Assembly: GCA_008711295.1 (NCBI GenBank)
Contig: VUYV01000736.1
Span: forward strand, 109,988 to 173,987
From: Anarhynchus alexandrinus
Taxonomy: Eukaryota; Chordata; Aves; Charadriiformes; Charadriidae
Length of the DNA: 64,000 bases
Reading direction: 5' to 3'
This document shows, in pieces, positions 44,607 to 57,530 of the stretch (position 1 is its first letter; each line of letters begins with the position of its first letter). Made by a program: the position numbers and the translations under genes. The notes under the pieces are model-generated. The model had not been told where the DNA came from and made no database searches. It saw only the letters and a list, made by a program, of their open reading frames with translations.

Positions 44607-47600
44607 GAGGGCCAAGCCTCAATCTGAAACTGTTTTATCTCATGTGTTCAACAAAAATGATGGAAAAAACGGTTATTATCTAAACCAACAAAGTGTTCTG
44701 GCAAAAAAAAAATTCTTTGCATCTTTGAGCAGAACAAATGTCTTAAAAAGAGAGGTTGGGCAAACTAGATTAAATAACTATAGCAACTTAAGAATTTGGA
44801 AGCAAACCAGTTTTTATTTAATAAGAAGCTAAGTGGTGTTTCTGCCATCACTGCTATTAGTCCTCTACAATCTACTGTTCTCTGTTTAATGTCTGCAGTC
44901 TCTGTTACAGTCTCAGAAAACAAACCAGTTAACAGTGTCTCTGAAGCAAAGGAGTGGGGGAAATAAGCATGCCTTGTTTGTGACAAATTAGCTACACATA
45001 TTTTTGAATCTGTAGTTTGCCTGTTTAAAAACATTTCCAATGGCTCTTTTACATTTAGAAGGGAGAAAATCCACTTTTATTTTCCCTAATATTTCAAGTC
45101 AAGTGGTTAGGTATGAGTAAACCCATCTTATTTCTTAAAACATTTTTGTGTGATTTAGCAGGAGATGGGGTTGGTGATACTGTATGCGTTTCACCCATCA
45201 CATCTCATCTGCTGAAACACTTCATCTGTCTTCCCTAAAGAACTTCATCCCATTACTAAGGGTAGACTCTCTGCACCAAATCCTGCATTTTGATACAGAA
45301 TAAAAATTTGTAGATTTTTAAAATACTTTCCAAATATGTTTTCCTTATGTCAGTCAAACCAAATAGCTAGCTATACATAACTTGTGCTGTATAAGCATGG
45401 TCCTTTCATCGTATACTAAGTGCTTTGATATGATCCTGGTTGTCACATCAGACCCTAAGCCAGGTTTGTTAAAATCTGTCCAAATATCGCATACAAAAGA
45501 TGAAGGAGCTGTGCTACAAATAGAGCAACTGCAGAGGCTACAGCCCTGCCCACATTCACTCTTGTGTATTTTTACACAAAGCCTAGCACTGTATGATGTG
45601 GGTGCCAGCTATAGCTTGTACCACACTGCCAACAAAACAGGATCCAAAAACAGATAACAAGGAAAATTCTAGGGCTGTTTCTGTGTACTATGAGAAACAG
45701 AATTTGTTGGTTTTTTTAAGAATCACCATTGTAACACGTTTCACAGACATCTAAAGTATGGATGGAAATGGCACTACAACCATCAGTCAGAAATTATTTC
45801 ACACTCATCATCTCCCAGACGGAAGATGTTTTCAGTAAGGTGAACTTCAGCTCCTTTCCTGCTACAGACAGTATCATATCATAATACAACGATGTCATGA
45901 CAGGTTTATAAAGCAAGTTGGACTTGACTGTATGAACAAGGTCATCTTACAGTCACAGACAAGCGCTCCGTTCCAGCTCTGCTAGAATGAACAGTCCCAG
46001 CACACGCAATCTTAGCACAGTAAATTCAGTAGCACAGAGAAGCTTTTTGGGTTCATGGGCACTTGGGAAAGGGTTTATGAAGTAATTTTCCAGCAACATT
46101 TTGCAGCAGCCAGTTTGACTGACTTCTTTCCTCCCTCCAGGCTTTCTGAATCTGGAGAAACACTGCCTGGCTGTTCTCCTCATGCCAGAACAAACCATGT
46201 TCTCTGTCACTCGGACGTAACACAGTAAACTTTTAGATACTGACATCAGAAGACAGGAAACAAAACAAAAAATGCCCCACAATCTTGTGGAAGAAAAATT
46301 GTTTGCAATTTAAAGCCTTGATTTCATTAAACAATAACAAGATTTTATCTCAGAATAGAAATTTACAGCTTGAGCCACACATCCCTACTGAACCAGCTGT
46401 AGGCTTGTTCAATCATCTACTTTTGTAGGGGTTTGAAAGAGTCAACAGTTCTGCGATCCTGCAAACATTTTCACCTTTTATTTCCCTTTATTCCCGCCAA
46501 ACGACAGCACGCTGTAGTAACGTTCTGCTTGGCAGAGATACAGAAGACCTATTTGTGTTGCTACACGCATATGCAGAGGAAGCATCTCGAGAGCAACACA
46601 ACATACCCCTCCCGGCTCCCCTGCGGTTGAAGGTGCTGGCCCTGCAGCAGCCAGTGCCCCACCAAGCTCACGGTGACTCTGGGCTCCTCCACGTGCAACC
46701 CATGGGGCTGTGGCACTGGCTGGCACCTGACAAAACACAGGAACATGAAAAATCGAAATGAGGGTTTGAGAGGAACATGCAGTCTTCACAAGGCTGCCAG
46801 TCTGAGGCTGGCTCTGAGCAAACAAAGGATCAGAGCAAGCAGTCATGCTAGAGAAGACCATCTAAACAGTAAGAGGTGCTTCAGATGCAAAACTTTAGGT
46901 TATAAAGAGGGCAGCACGTCTCCGGAAAGAAGGATGCTCAGGCAAACTGCAGATTTTTACCATGTTATTTACATGTGTGTTCATGACTATAAACCAAATT
47001 ACAATGAGTCCAGGAGATTATTAATCCCCTCAATAATGTAGTGTAATGCCTTAACCCTTTGAACCCATAACCCTTTGAGACACAGTGCCATATTACTTTC
47101 TGGGCTTCCACATCGTAGTACACAGTGGAGGGTGGCGAAGGGAAAGGAACATACAGTACTTTCATAGCAGATTTTAATACTCTAGGTTACAGGCCAAAGA
47201 AACAGTTGGCAATTCATGTCCTCTCCCCAACCTGCATCCAGAGTGGTCACCAAGGAAACTTGCCTTCGCTCTTCTGCTATGCCACTTAGATTGCACATGC
47301 TGCACTGGCTGACACCTTCCTCACTACAGCCCAGCAAACAACATCGGCTTTCAGGCCAAACAAAAATAATGACCCCTCAAGTGAGTCATACAACATATCA
47401 CCATTTATTATCTAAGACGGCTCCTTTAATAGCGTTACACTGGAAACTCAGTTAACCCACCCTGCAGACTGGATTTCAATGATATTTAAGCCGCTGGCTT
47501 TTCCATCAAAAGTTTGAAAGACAGTGCTTCTGCATTGTTTTTTTCTTTTTAATAACTACAGAAGAAATGTCACTTCACAAAATTTATGGCTAGCCCAATG

Positions 47601-47820
47601 GCAAGACTGGGGTTGGTCTGTAAGACTCCTGACCAGCCTGACTTCTTTAAAAAAATAATTTTAAAGAAAAATTAAGACAACACAGAGTAAAAACATTCCT
47701 AGCAGAAATGAGAAATATCTTTTCTTTCCAGAGAACAGACTTACCACACGTTAGCGTGCACTGAATTGTATTTTCTTTTTTATTAATTAGAAAGATATCA
47801 GACAAACCTCCTTGGTCCTT
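44607..47820. other. Long non-coding stretch, nothing recognised
   Basis: About 3.2 kb, AT-leaning except for a GC-richer patch near 46570-46730. Frames up to 127 codons (46478-46861, minus) have no domain. A two-unit direct repeat of TAACCCTTTGA lies near 47052-47078. Confidence 0.5.
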
Positions 47821-47834
47821 TTTTTTTTTTTTTT
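47821..47834. repeat. Poly-T homopolymer
   Basis: About 14 T in a row, without attached retroposed sequence. Confidence 0.85.
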
Positions 47835-50269
47835 CTGCTTTCCACTGATTTTTAAAGACTGTGGCTGATAAATACTATCAATTTCAGTTAGTAGCTTAGT
47901 CCTAATCAGGTCATATCACAGTTCACTGCCTGGGGTTCTGCCCAGTAAGTAACACTGGCCCAGCAGAGCCATCCTCTGTCCCTCAGTTGCCATAGATACT
48001 CCTCGGTGACCTCCTGACACATTTACTTGGCTGGCAAATAGAAACTGTCATCGCATCAAGTGCTGGTCCCTCTTCTTGTTGTTACTAATACCACTCTTTT
48101 TCCTAGTGGCACTGAGGAGATTGTTGCATTCATATTCACTTGGTGAAATCGCCGCATGGATTCATAGCAAAGTCTGAACCACTTCAAGCACTCTGATGCA
48201 GCAACTGAAACCGCTCATACTAACCCCGAAACACACATCCGACCCTCTTACAAGACATCGTGCCAGTGGAAGACTCCAAACTAGAAATCCAATTTCAAGC
48301 TCAAATGCCAATCACAAAGAGTTTTATTAGGTTTGAGATTTATTACGGAAGTGCCTCAAATTTCTGTTTTAAATTATTCCTCCCAGCAGGCTAGCTTTCT
48401 TTTTACACTGCCTTCCTTTCCTTCTAAGGCATTTTAAAAATCTTTATTATTACTATTATCTGGAGAAAAAAAAAGAGGTCTCTAATACATTCACTTGGTT
48501 TATAGAGTTGGAGAGCATCTGGATCCCAAAATGACAACAAAAGAGAAATTTAAAAAAAAAAACCCACAATACTTCTACCAAGAAATCAAGGGTTTACTTT
48601 TCCTAACAATATTCAAATTGCAACAAAGGAAAACTACAGAATATCAGAGTCTTCCACAGAATAAGTGATTCAATTTTCAATCATGGAAAAAGAACTATAT
48701 TTAGAAAGGCAGAATACGTTACTTTTTCTTCTGGTAAATTCAGCGGAATTAAGAGAACCAGATGGCCAAATATCTATGGAGTATTCAGATCTATTACAAT
48801 GATGCAGAAACATTAGAGAGGAAGAAATCCTACACGTCTTGAGAGTAGCCTGTGCAGACCACATAATAACAAATGAGATCATTATGTGCAGCCTTGAAGC
48901 AAATGGTCTTTTGACTTTCAACAATTTATGTGCACCGTGGAATGTCAAATTATTATCATTTTTTTCTATTAAAAAAAAATCCTGAAGCACTATTCCTTCT
49001 GATTTAGCACAAAGATTATACAATGAAAAACCTCTACTCCCAATAAATAATCATTTGGCAACTTCAGTGATCACAGGATTTGAAAGCACTGGTGTTACAA
49101 AACATTGGTTTACTATTTAAGTGCAAGCAAAAAATGAAAAGCACAGCTCTGAATCCCAGTCTGAAAAAAGCAACACACCCACCAAAGCATCACTGATGCA
49201 CACAGCAAAAAAAAAAAAAACACCCCAGCAAAGCAGAAACATGATCTTCACTTTAACACACTCCAGCAAAGAAAGCTTCCTGGAAAAGTTGTGTCGGCAA
49301 CTCCAGAGCACCTTCTCACAATGGAACAGGTTTAACTCATGTAAGTCAATGGCATCAAAGAGCACATTTAAACTGTTGCTCAGTATTAAACCCATCCCAG
49401 GTCTTTAAACTGCAGAATGGAGGAAGGATGATGCAGCACCAAGAACCTTAGGGTGGGACTTGGGAGATGCAGACTCAGCTCCCCACCTTGCTGCCCTTGA
49501 GGAGGGGGCATGAGCCTACCTCTGGACTTGATTGGGCATCTGAGCAGTGGAGGCACCACAGCTTCCCCATCTGAGGGAAGCACTGTGGGAACAGACACAG
49601 GGAAGCCTGAGATGCTCAGGTATTTATTGATGTGCCACACGCAGGCTCCCTACATGGTCCCTGGAAAGCGAATCCTGCATTGCTGTATTCTGCTCTTCAC
49701 CGAACAAATAACTAAAACTGGAGGGGATGGAAGAAGGAAGCAAAAACTTTGAATTTAACATACACAATGCAATTCTGCCAACATTTCCACTTGAAAAATC
49801 ACTGGTTTAGACACACTCCAAAAATAACAGCAGCTCTATTCTAACTTTATGGCTACAGTTATGGTAGCATTTTCAGTACCCCCATGTTTCTGAAGTACAA
49901 TCAATGATTATTAAAAAGCTTTGTTAAAATAATTTTGAGGTGAAATCTGATGTTCTGTTTTCTTAGGCTGCAAACAAATGTCATCAGTGCTGACATGAAA
50001 AGCATTTGAATTGCACAAACACTATTTTCTTCTATAAACACTAACAGGCAAGCACCTACCAATGAACTCATGACTTGGTCTGGCTGATTACAAACTATTT
50101 CAAGCCCTGCCTCTATACATTGTGTTAAAAATAATTTAATGCTCTGTTTTATAACAGGGAACTGAAAAATGTGATGACAACTGAAGAACCATATGAAACA
50201 TAGGCTCTGGTTTTAAAAGATGTTCATGGCATGGAGGATCACAAGCAGATTTTCTAATAGTACTTTCCT
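47835..50269. other. Long AT-rich non-coding stretch, nothing recognised
   Basis: Contains an A14 run near 49207 and several shorter A runs. Frames up to 117 codons (48670-49023, minus) have no domain; two overlapping frames on opposite strands at 49117-49408 are judged chance. Confidence 0.5.
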
Positions 50270-50281
50270 CCCCCCCCCCCC
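50270..50281. repeat. Poly-C homopolymer, 12 bp
   Basis: Twelve C in a row after TTTCCT. Unusual in length for this window and prone to sequencing error. Confidence 0.85.
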
Positions 50282-50720
50282 AATTTTAGTATGAGAATGT
50301 CCTACAGTGACACATCACTCGAAGGATTTCCCTCCTGCTTACCCACAAACTGTCCAGCCCCCACAAAATTGCACGGCTTGCACATGTCAGCCCAACTAAT
50401 TAATTCAAGCTTACAATAGCTACCCAATCATTGAAGGATATGTACCTACACAGTGTTTTCCCACACACGTTTTACTTGTGTGTTTTATGTTTAGACAGCC
50501 TAATGTATTAATCAGTGTGAAAAGGACAAGAAAGTTAAATTAATTAGATGATTTATACCTGGTTCAAGATCTTTTTACTTGCTTCAAGAGTGTAAAGTGG
50601 CCCTTATGTGTATGAAGATCAAGACCTGGGATTTGTACATTTTATATTACTGATGGGAAAACCCTGCACTATACTGGTGGGTTTGACTTCAATGGTTACA
50701 GTCCCCAAGAAGGAACATAT
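50282..50720. other. AT-rich non-coding stretch, nothing recognised
   Basis: No coding or repeat-family signal. Confidence 0.45.
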
Positions 50721-50750
50721 CTATATATAGGTATATTCATAGATATATAG
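50721..50750. repeat. AT-rich inverted repeat
   Basis: CTATATAT (50721-50728) pairs with ATATATAG (50743-50750) across a 14-base loop. AT-rich arms of this type arise easily by chance in AT-rich DNA. Confidence 0.5.
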
Positions 50751-50900
50751 TCCCAACAGGCCACAAGGTTCTTCAGTCACTTAAGATCTCATTCTAGAAG
50801 ACACTGAATATGCATTGAACCCTTTAAGCCCTGAATAACTCACCCAAGAACACTACCTGACCAGGCCTTAAAAACAGAAACAGTCTGAGTATGACTTCTG

Positions 50901-50962
50901 GCCCCCGCCCCCGCTTTTTTTTTTTTTTTCTTTTTTTTTTCTTAACCCTCCTATTTTTTTTT
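50901..50962. repeat. C-rich then interrupted poly-T tract
   Basis: CCCCCGCCCCCGC is followed by long T runs interrupted by single C and a CTTAACCCTCCTA spacer, ending at an ambiguous base. The layout resembles the T tract at 41512, which also ends in N. Confidence 0.8.
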
Positions 50963-50963
50963 N
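50963..50963. other. Ambiguous base (N) after poly-T tract
   Basis: The second of only two N in the window, again immediately after a T homopolymer. Likely an assembly or consensus artefact. Confidence 0.9.
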
Positions 50964-53265
50964 GAACTGAGGTTTACAGCAAGAAAACAGAGTCATGAAA
51001 CTCAATTGTGATTAACTGGTAGTAACATCGCAATTATAGCCAGGAAAAAAAATGCTGCTTAAAACTCAGTGTTTTTTTATCTACACATATGTGATTACAA
51101 GTGACTTCTTTTACACCAGGTATCCCATGCATTCTGTGCACACCGCTGCAGCTTCAGCCATGAATTTATCTCTGCTTAACCCTTTCAAACACAAGCAAAC
51201 TTTTATGCTAACAAATAAAACAAAACCAAAACTCAGAAATCAACTTCCTTGTGGTTTCTTTAACTAAACTACAGCATCTTGGCCCATACAGGGCAAACCT
51301 CAGTGTTTGCGCACCTGTGAATTGCTTTTTACGCTTCTGCAGTTAATTCAAACATTCTCCCCATCTACATCAATCAAGCTGCCACAGATCAGGCGTGCCA
51401 ATGGCTCACCTATGGGCAGCGTAACAAGCATCTTGTCCACAAGCCTATGCACCCCTACACAAGCCACGTGCAGCTCGGTTAATCAACAGGGGACTTTGGT
51501 ACGCATTTGGAGAAACCTCTGAATTTCTGTCCCCGTGACACAGTACGTGAAGTGCTTTATCACATGCACTCTGTACATTTGACACCAAAGCTGGCTGGAA
51601 AATAGCCGCCAGCACTACCCTTAGCTCCATGTTCCCATGGCCAGCAACCTCTCGCAGCTGAAGCCACGTGCTCCTTCTCAGCAACACTGGACACATCACC
51701 CAAAACACCAGCCTGTAAGGGGAAGGATCAGCATCAGCAAGACAGTGTGTTTGGGGGAGTTTGTTTGGTTGGGGATTTTTTTTGAGCCAGTTCTGACATA
51801 TTACAGTGCTAAAGCAACACTACCAATGTCAGTGAGTCCAGTGCAAACCAGTGTGTCAGCTTTGGTGTTTTCCTTCTAGGATGAGGAGAATCCCTTAACT
51901 TAATATCCAATACATTAAATCTACTTTAAGTAATGTACTAGAAAATGATACTAACCAGAAGGCCAAAGTAACAGCTCTGTATCTCGATCACAGGCACAGC
52001 ACAAGCAGCCACAGCTCACAGTGCCTCTGGCATGTACTACCAGCACCCTGCAGGCTTGGAGAGGAGAGCTGAGGTGTCACTCCCAACCTCTCCCCCGGCA
52101 AATGTTCAGTTTGTCAACAGAGAGATATTCTGCTAGGAAATGAAGAGACTAACAACTCATTTCCATCAAATCACTGGGCAATAATAAAAATGGGTCCACT
52201 TAAAAAGAGCTCACTTAAAAAAGCACAAATTAGGGTAACACACATAATTTCAGAGGTGTTACACAAAGAGGAAATTAGTCCTTTAGCTGTAATCAATGAA
52301 GACCAAACACAAACCTGCAGTTTGGCATGGAAAGGCCTCAACTGATGGGGAAGAGGTCTTCAGTCAGTGTCGCTCAGTTCAGTGACCAGGGAATCCGGCT
52401 GAGAAGGTGCCCATGTTTTGAACTTTCTTGTATGAAGAATAAATATAAACAGTCAGGTAGAGCAGACAGACAGAGCTATTGAAAGCTCCATAGATAACCC
52501 TCTGGCAGTATCACCCACATAAAACACTGATACTGAAGAAATTTCGTAGGCGATAGTCCTGGAGCTCAGATACCATAATGCAGTTAGGATCCAAAGAATA
52601 TGTATTTAAAGCGGCACAGATGATTGTCCATTTATTTCATAAGAGAAAGGCAGCCACATTCCAACAACACACTCCACAAACCACTAACACAGTAGAATTC
52701 CTTTATTGCTGCTTCTTCTCAGTATACACACAGAGAAGGAATTAATAAATATCACCAACTGGAGCAATACCAGCTTGCTAAATGGTGGTCCATTTAATTT
52801 CAAAACGCTGCTTCTGCTAAAATTTACCGAAAACGTTGTCCCTCCTGATCACTTCTCAAAACAGTCCCTGTAAACAGCACAAAGCAGGCAGCGGCAATTA
52901 AACTGACACAACTTGCAATCTGCAGCATTGTATGTTTTTTAACACAGTTTTGAACTCGGAACTGAAAAGAAACAATTTCACTAAGCAGCTCACAAGAAAA
53001 AAGTTGCAATCCCAGACTTTTACAGACGTTTAAACCTGCATTGTTTAAACTGCTCCCACTATTGTTCTAAATGCTGAATAGAGGCCCTCCGCTCCACACA
53101 CATGCACATGTGCACTCAATGTCACACTGTGTGCTTCACTTCTAATAGTAAACCTGACAGAAAGGAATTTTATTTTTACACTTTCACACCACCCACTCCT
53201 AATTAATGTCAATCAGCGTCTTCTGCATAGTACACACTGCAAATATACATGGCCTTATCTGTGCT
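50964..53265. other. Non-coding stretch, nothing recognised
   Basis: About 2.3 kb, frames of at most about 87 codons without domains, no repeat family recognised. Confidence 0.5.
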
Positions 53266-53273
53266 GGGGGGGG
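53266..53273 (+). repeat. Poly-G run, 8 bp
   Basis: Eight G followed by TGG. Isolated, with no further G runs to form a quadruplex. Confidence 0.8.
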
Positions 53274-54648
53274 TGGCAAAAATTTCCACTGTTGCTATAA
53301 ACTGAGTGAGCTCCGTGTGATGGACTCACACAGGAAAAAACGGGAGATGCACAACCCTCCTGAGGGGTCATGAACATGCTCTGACTTTTGGGGGAACATT
53401 TCCGTTGTTTGGTTTGTGCTTTTTCCCCCACAGATATGAATAGGAAGTAGTTCTCCAGTTTGGAAGAGCTGTTACAGACTTCCCGAGGTGCCAGAGGGAG
53501 CAGGGTCTTGCCAGTACATCTCGACAGCTGCCAGGAACAGTGGCAGCAGCGGCAGGGACAGCAAGGGAATTTTGCTGGTGACTTCAGCAGAGCCAGTCCA
53601 TGCTGTTTAGACAACCACGGACCAGAGTCAGACAATTAAAAACACTGTCAGCTACTGGTTATGCGCCTATAGTTGCACTCCCCAGCTGTCCCAATAACCA
53701 CTACAGCCGCAGAAGTGAGAGTGGGAAAATCTTGCCCCCCAAACCCAAAGCAGACAAACTTGGTTTCCCAGCACACACACCACTCACTTCTTTTTATAGA
53801 CTGCTTTTCTCTCAGATGCAAAAGTAAATCCAGCTCAGATGATTTCCCTGCCTTAACTTTTGTACAAGAGGAAGACAGAAAGCTAAAAAAAGAAAATTAG
53901 ACACTTCATGAAATCCGTGATTAAGACGCAGAAACTAACAAGACAGATGGGCTGAAACATTCAGGGAGCTTCAGTTCATCAGCCCATGTTTTTCAAAGAT
54001 CTACAGTAAGCTATTGTCTTCCCTATTTAGAGTTTTTAAATCACGTTTTTCACTGCAATAATTTAACACCATTTCTAAACTTGGAGTCCCCTTGTTGGGT
54101 AGTCCAAAATAAACGCCAATATTTACTCAACCGGCACATGGCCCTAGAACCTAGCTACAGGGTTTTTTTCCTCCTTCCTTTGCCTTTTTTTGGGTGCAGA
54201 TAACAACCACTGCTGCTGGCTCAGAGAAGGTGAGCTTGCTGGGGAGGCAGAGCAGGGTGGCAGGGAATGCAAGAGGCTGCCCAGGCAGCACCTGGCTGCA
54301 CCTCACTCTGCTCTGCTGCACGCTTTGCTGCCTTGTGTGCACCCCCGGGAGGAGCTGCTGTCACTGGCCTTGGCCGGGTTATTACCACGCAGACAAAAAT
54401 ACGAGGCCAGCTACACAGCTAACTCCCTCTTACACACGTTCATCTCCCAGGGGTAAGAAGAAGCAGTCAATATTGCACGCTCTTGAAATGAAGGGCCAAT
54501 TGCTCCTAGCAAGGGTGGTCTGCCCCTCCACAAGCTCCTTGGTTATAACAACGACTCAGGCTGGTCCAACCCCCCCTGCATCCCTTCTTCCATCAGGAAT
54601 TAAGTCCTCTTTTCTGCAGGGTGCACAAAGCAGCCACTCACTCAGGGT
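53274..54648. other. Non-coding stretch, GC-richer toward its right end
   Basis: GC content rises at about 54210-54430. A 126-codon minus frame (53255-53635) and the start of the window's longest frame (54194-54880) fall here. Neither has a recognisable domain or splice support. Confidence 0.45.
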
Positions 54649-54675
54649 TAAAAAAAAAAGAAAAAAAAAAAAAAG
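54649..54675. repeat. Poly-A tract (two runs split by G)
   Basis: About 25 A in two runs interrupted by a G. It encodes a lysine run in the overlapping 228-codon frame, which supports that frame being chance. Confidence 0.88.
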
Positions 54676-55687
54676 GAAATCTGCTGTGACTCTGCGCTTG
54701 GCAAAAGCCAGCTATCAGCAACAACTGCCGAACGCTGAGTCACTTCTTTCCCTTCCACCTGGCGAGTGGCTGCCTGGATCCATTCAGCAGAAAGGCTCTT
54801 TTCATCAAAACTGGCATAAATCTGGAGTAATTCCCTCCCTTTCAATGGAGCTGCTCAGGATTTACGGCAGCATGACTTGACAAGCAGAATCCCGGCCGTT
54901 AAGAGCTACAAGCCCAGGTTTTCCTGCAGGAGAACGTGCTGCTCCAGGCCGCAATGGTAACTGTGCAAGGGCACTGATGCCGCAGCTGGTTCTACTTTTC
55001 CTGATGCTGTCATCTCCAGAAGATGCCCTGCAAGCAGGACCTTTGGAGAAATCACCCTCTTTCATGCACTTCAGGAGGATGTTGACAATCTATGAGCAGG
55101 AGAACGTTTGATAGCTTGAACTAATTATTTTTTCAGATTTAATGCTCTAATTTGCTTTTGCAAAGATTTATAAAATTATTCTTTTTTAACATCTCACTGA
55201 ACTGTGTGAAACAGAGTTCAGAAGACAGCAGAAATATCTTCTGTGCAGATGATGTGTGAATAAGCAAGGGATGAGATCAAGATTTAAGGAATACCAATCA
55301 GCTTTACCAGACAATTATCTACTCTATTTATGTTCTCAGCTTAAGAAAAAGCATTGCTAGAGGATTTATGCATTCACTGGAAGGCTTCTATAAGCAGGGA
55401 AAGACCCTGAAAAAACTACATTTACTCCCCCCCAGTATGCAATGCAGTGGCAACCAGAATAACAAACGGCAAACAAACACAAAACCCAACCTTTGAAACA
55501 GGACTCTTTCAAGAAGAGAGTTTTCGCTTTACTACAAACACAATGCCTATGTAAAAAAAATAAGTATTCACACATATACCAAGGGCCTGACAGAGTTTTT
55601 CTAAACAAATGCAATGAGTCTTGTCAGTCCTGGTTAAGCACATTTACAACATCCAAGAATAGGATGTAACTGCCTAGAAACAGCAGC
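54676..55687. other. Non-coding stretch, nothing recognised
   Basis: No coding, RNA or repeat-family signal beyond short frames. Confidence 0.45.
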
Positions 55688-55815
55688 GTTTATGTAGTCC
55701 TTTCAATATGGGGAACGCAATGTGCTCTACAAATATTAATTTAGCCTGAACAACCAGTGAGGTATGCAAATATTACTCCCAGCTTCAACTGGAGAAGATT
55801 GAGCACAGAGGAATG
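55688..55815 (-). repeat. MIR-like or related old amniote repeat, minus orientation
   Basis: TATGTAGTCCTTTCAATATG, AACGCAATGTGCTCTACAAA, TATTAATTTAGCCTGAACAA, CCAGTGAGGTATGCAAATAT and TACTCCCAGCTTCAACTGGA are followed by GATTGAGCACAGAGG. This follows the old layout 'tatagtgcctttcat', 'ctcaaagcgctttacaaac', 'attaattaagcctcacaac', 'cctgtgaggtaggtattat', 'atccccattttacagatgg', 'aaactgaggcacagag'. Order is complete, so I consider this call fairly secure. Confidence 0.6.
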
Positions 55816-57179
55816 GCGAGGGGGATTTTCAGCAGTGCTTCAGGGAGTCAGCTCACAGCCAGGGAAAGCTGAGATCTTGCATGTCTGCAAGTGCTTTCGA
55901 TAGTCCTGCCCTGACCACCTTCCTAGAGATGCTGTAAACCAGAGCCTGAAACTGAAGCTCTGCTTTTTCTCTTCAGGAGACCCAGATGAGCAAACATTTT
56001 CTGTATCCCGACTGGTTATGCTGCCAAAATCAATGAGGCAGTGTGCAGACATGGGTGCAGCCCGTGACACCTCCCAGGTCCTGGCTGCCCCAACCACAAG
56101 GCCTGTCTGGGACGTACTGCCATTCCTTCCCCGTCTCCATGCTGGAGCTCCCTCCCCATGGAAACCCAGCGATGAGAGCTGAACACATCAGTTTTGCCCA
56201 GAAGTAGGAGGCGGCCTAGAGACAACCAGAGACAAGACCTTGACTCACAACGTGGAAAGCAGGAGCCTTTTGGTTTTGACATGGTCCAAGAAAAGCTACC
56301 GTAGTCATTTAGTCCAGCAAGAGGAACTGCAAACAAACCCCCACTGGGTATCTCTACTTCCACAATTGTCCAAAAAGCACTGGTGGGGTAAAAGCAGAGC
56401 AAAGCAGCAGGAACGTCAGCAGCTGCCAATGGCTTCTTGTTTTTTGAAGAAGGACAATGCTGAAGAACCCCTGGGGCTCAACTGATGAGGACAGGGCCAG
56501 AGCATGATGAAGCCCAACAGGCCTTGCTGCATATTTTGCCTTTTTAAGTTCGGTCTCTAATCCAAAGGGAGGAAAGAAACATTTGTGAAGTCAAAGAAGC
56601 AGACAAGGAAAGGAGAGCTGAAACAATGCTGATCTAAGTGACTTGAAAAGAACAATCTCCTGGACCAATTTTTTCTACCACTCCACAGAACAGCAGCAGA
56701 GGAAAGCGAAAGGCAGAGAAATGCATATCTCGAGGACAGGGTATACAGTGCTGCAGCTGCTTCGATCTGAAGACAACACCTTTAGACCAGCAGCCCAAAG
56801 AAGGTAATCCTCATAGCAACCATGACACTTAAGACTATTCGGCCCTCTCTCAAAAGCTTTGGGCTTAGCTTTTTACAACCCTGGCAAATATTTTAACTAA
56901 AATCTTCCATGGTAACATCTGCCTCGGACTCTTTTTTGTGGGAAAGCTTCAGCAAAAAAAATTCTGTCATTTTGGAGAAAGAAAGTAGGCAAATAAATAC
57001 ATAGCTTTGACTGTGTTAAATGTACTTCTGCTGCTGCTGTTACTAATTTATTGAGATATAAAAATTGTTTCAGGCTCTGGAGCAATGCTGAAAATTTGGC
57101 AAAAGGGTTACTCTGATCAGAGATGTGTTTTTATCTATTCCTGTGAAAAATAACCTATATTTGGTTAATTTTAAATCTC
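55816..57179. other. Non-coding stretch, nothing recognised
   Basis: Frames up to 137 codons on the minus strand (56016-56429) without a domain. GC-richer around 56080-56220. No repeat family seen. Confidence 0.45.
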
Positions 57180-57222
57180 GGGGGGGGATGAGGGAGGGGA
57201 GGAGGGAAGGTGGTGGTGGTGG
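57180..57222 (+). other. Strong potential G-quadruplex with (TGG) repeat
   Basis: G runs lie at 57180-57187, 57192-57194, 57196-57199 and 57204-57206, with loops of 4, 1 and 4 bases, then (TGG)4. It satisfies the four-run, loop 1-7 pattern comfortably, and the purine-rich strand (only three T before the TGG repeat) favours parallel folding. It is the best quadruplex candidate in the window. Confidence 0.7.
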
Positions 57223-57516
57223 AAATCAGCAGCTCAAGTCTTCAAGTCTTTAGCTTTCATCAGGTTACACTTCACACCTTAGGCTTCGACACAGCCCATT
57301 CAGGCCACAGCATCTATGAAAGGGTCTGTCCTCACAGGGTTCACTGTAGAACAAGAGACTAAGCTCTAAGCAGCTTTGAGACTTTTGAAGTCAAGAAAAC
57401 ACAGTTAGTAAAGAAACACACAGTTATTTCAATACACTTTTCTTTACCTGAATATGTACAGAAACAAGGAAGAGATACAGAAAAGCGAAGAAACACTGGG
57501 AGCTTCTTGCTTGATT
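57223..57516. other. Short non-coding stretch, nothing recognised
   Basis: No signal apart from a TCAAGTCTTCAAGTCTT direct repeat near 57234. Confidence 0.45.
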
Positions 57517-57530
57517 TTTTTTTTTTTTTT
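57517..57530. repeat. Poly-T homopolymer, about 14 bp
   Basis: A run of T followed by AAATG, without attached retroposed sequence. Confidence 0.85.

Noticed and set aside
50721..50750. AT-rich inverted repeat as a cruciform or regulatory element
   Set aside because: Arms are simple TA alternation, expected often in AT-rich DNA; kept only as a low-value repeat.
54194..54880. Longest open frame, 228 codons on the + strand
   Set aside because: It crosses a poly-A tract that encodes a lysine run, has no recognisable domain, and overlaps another frame across the same GC-rich patch. Expected once or twice by chance in 64 kb on two strands.
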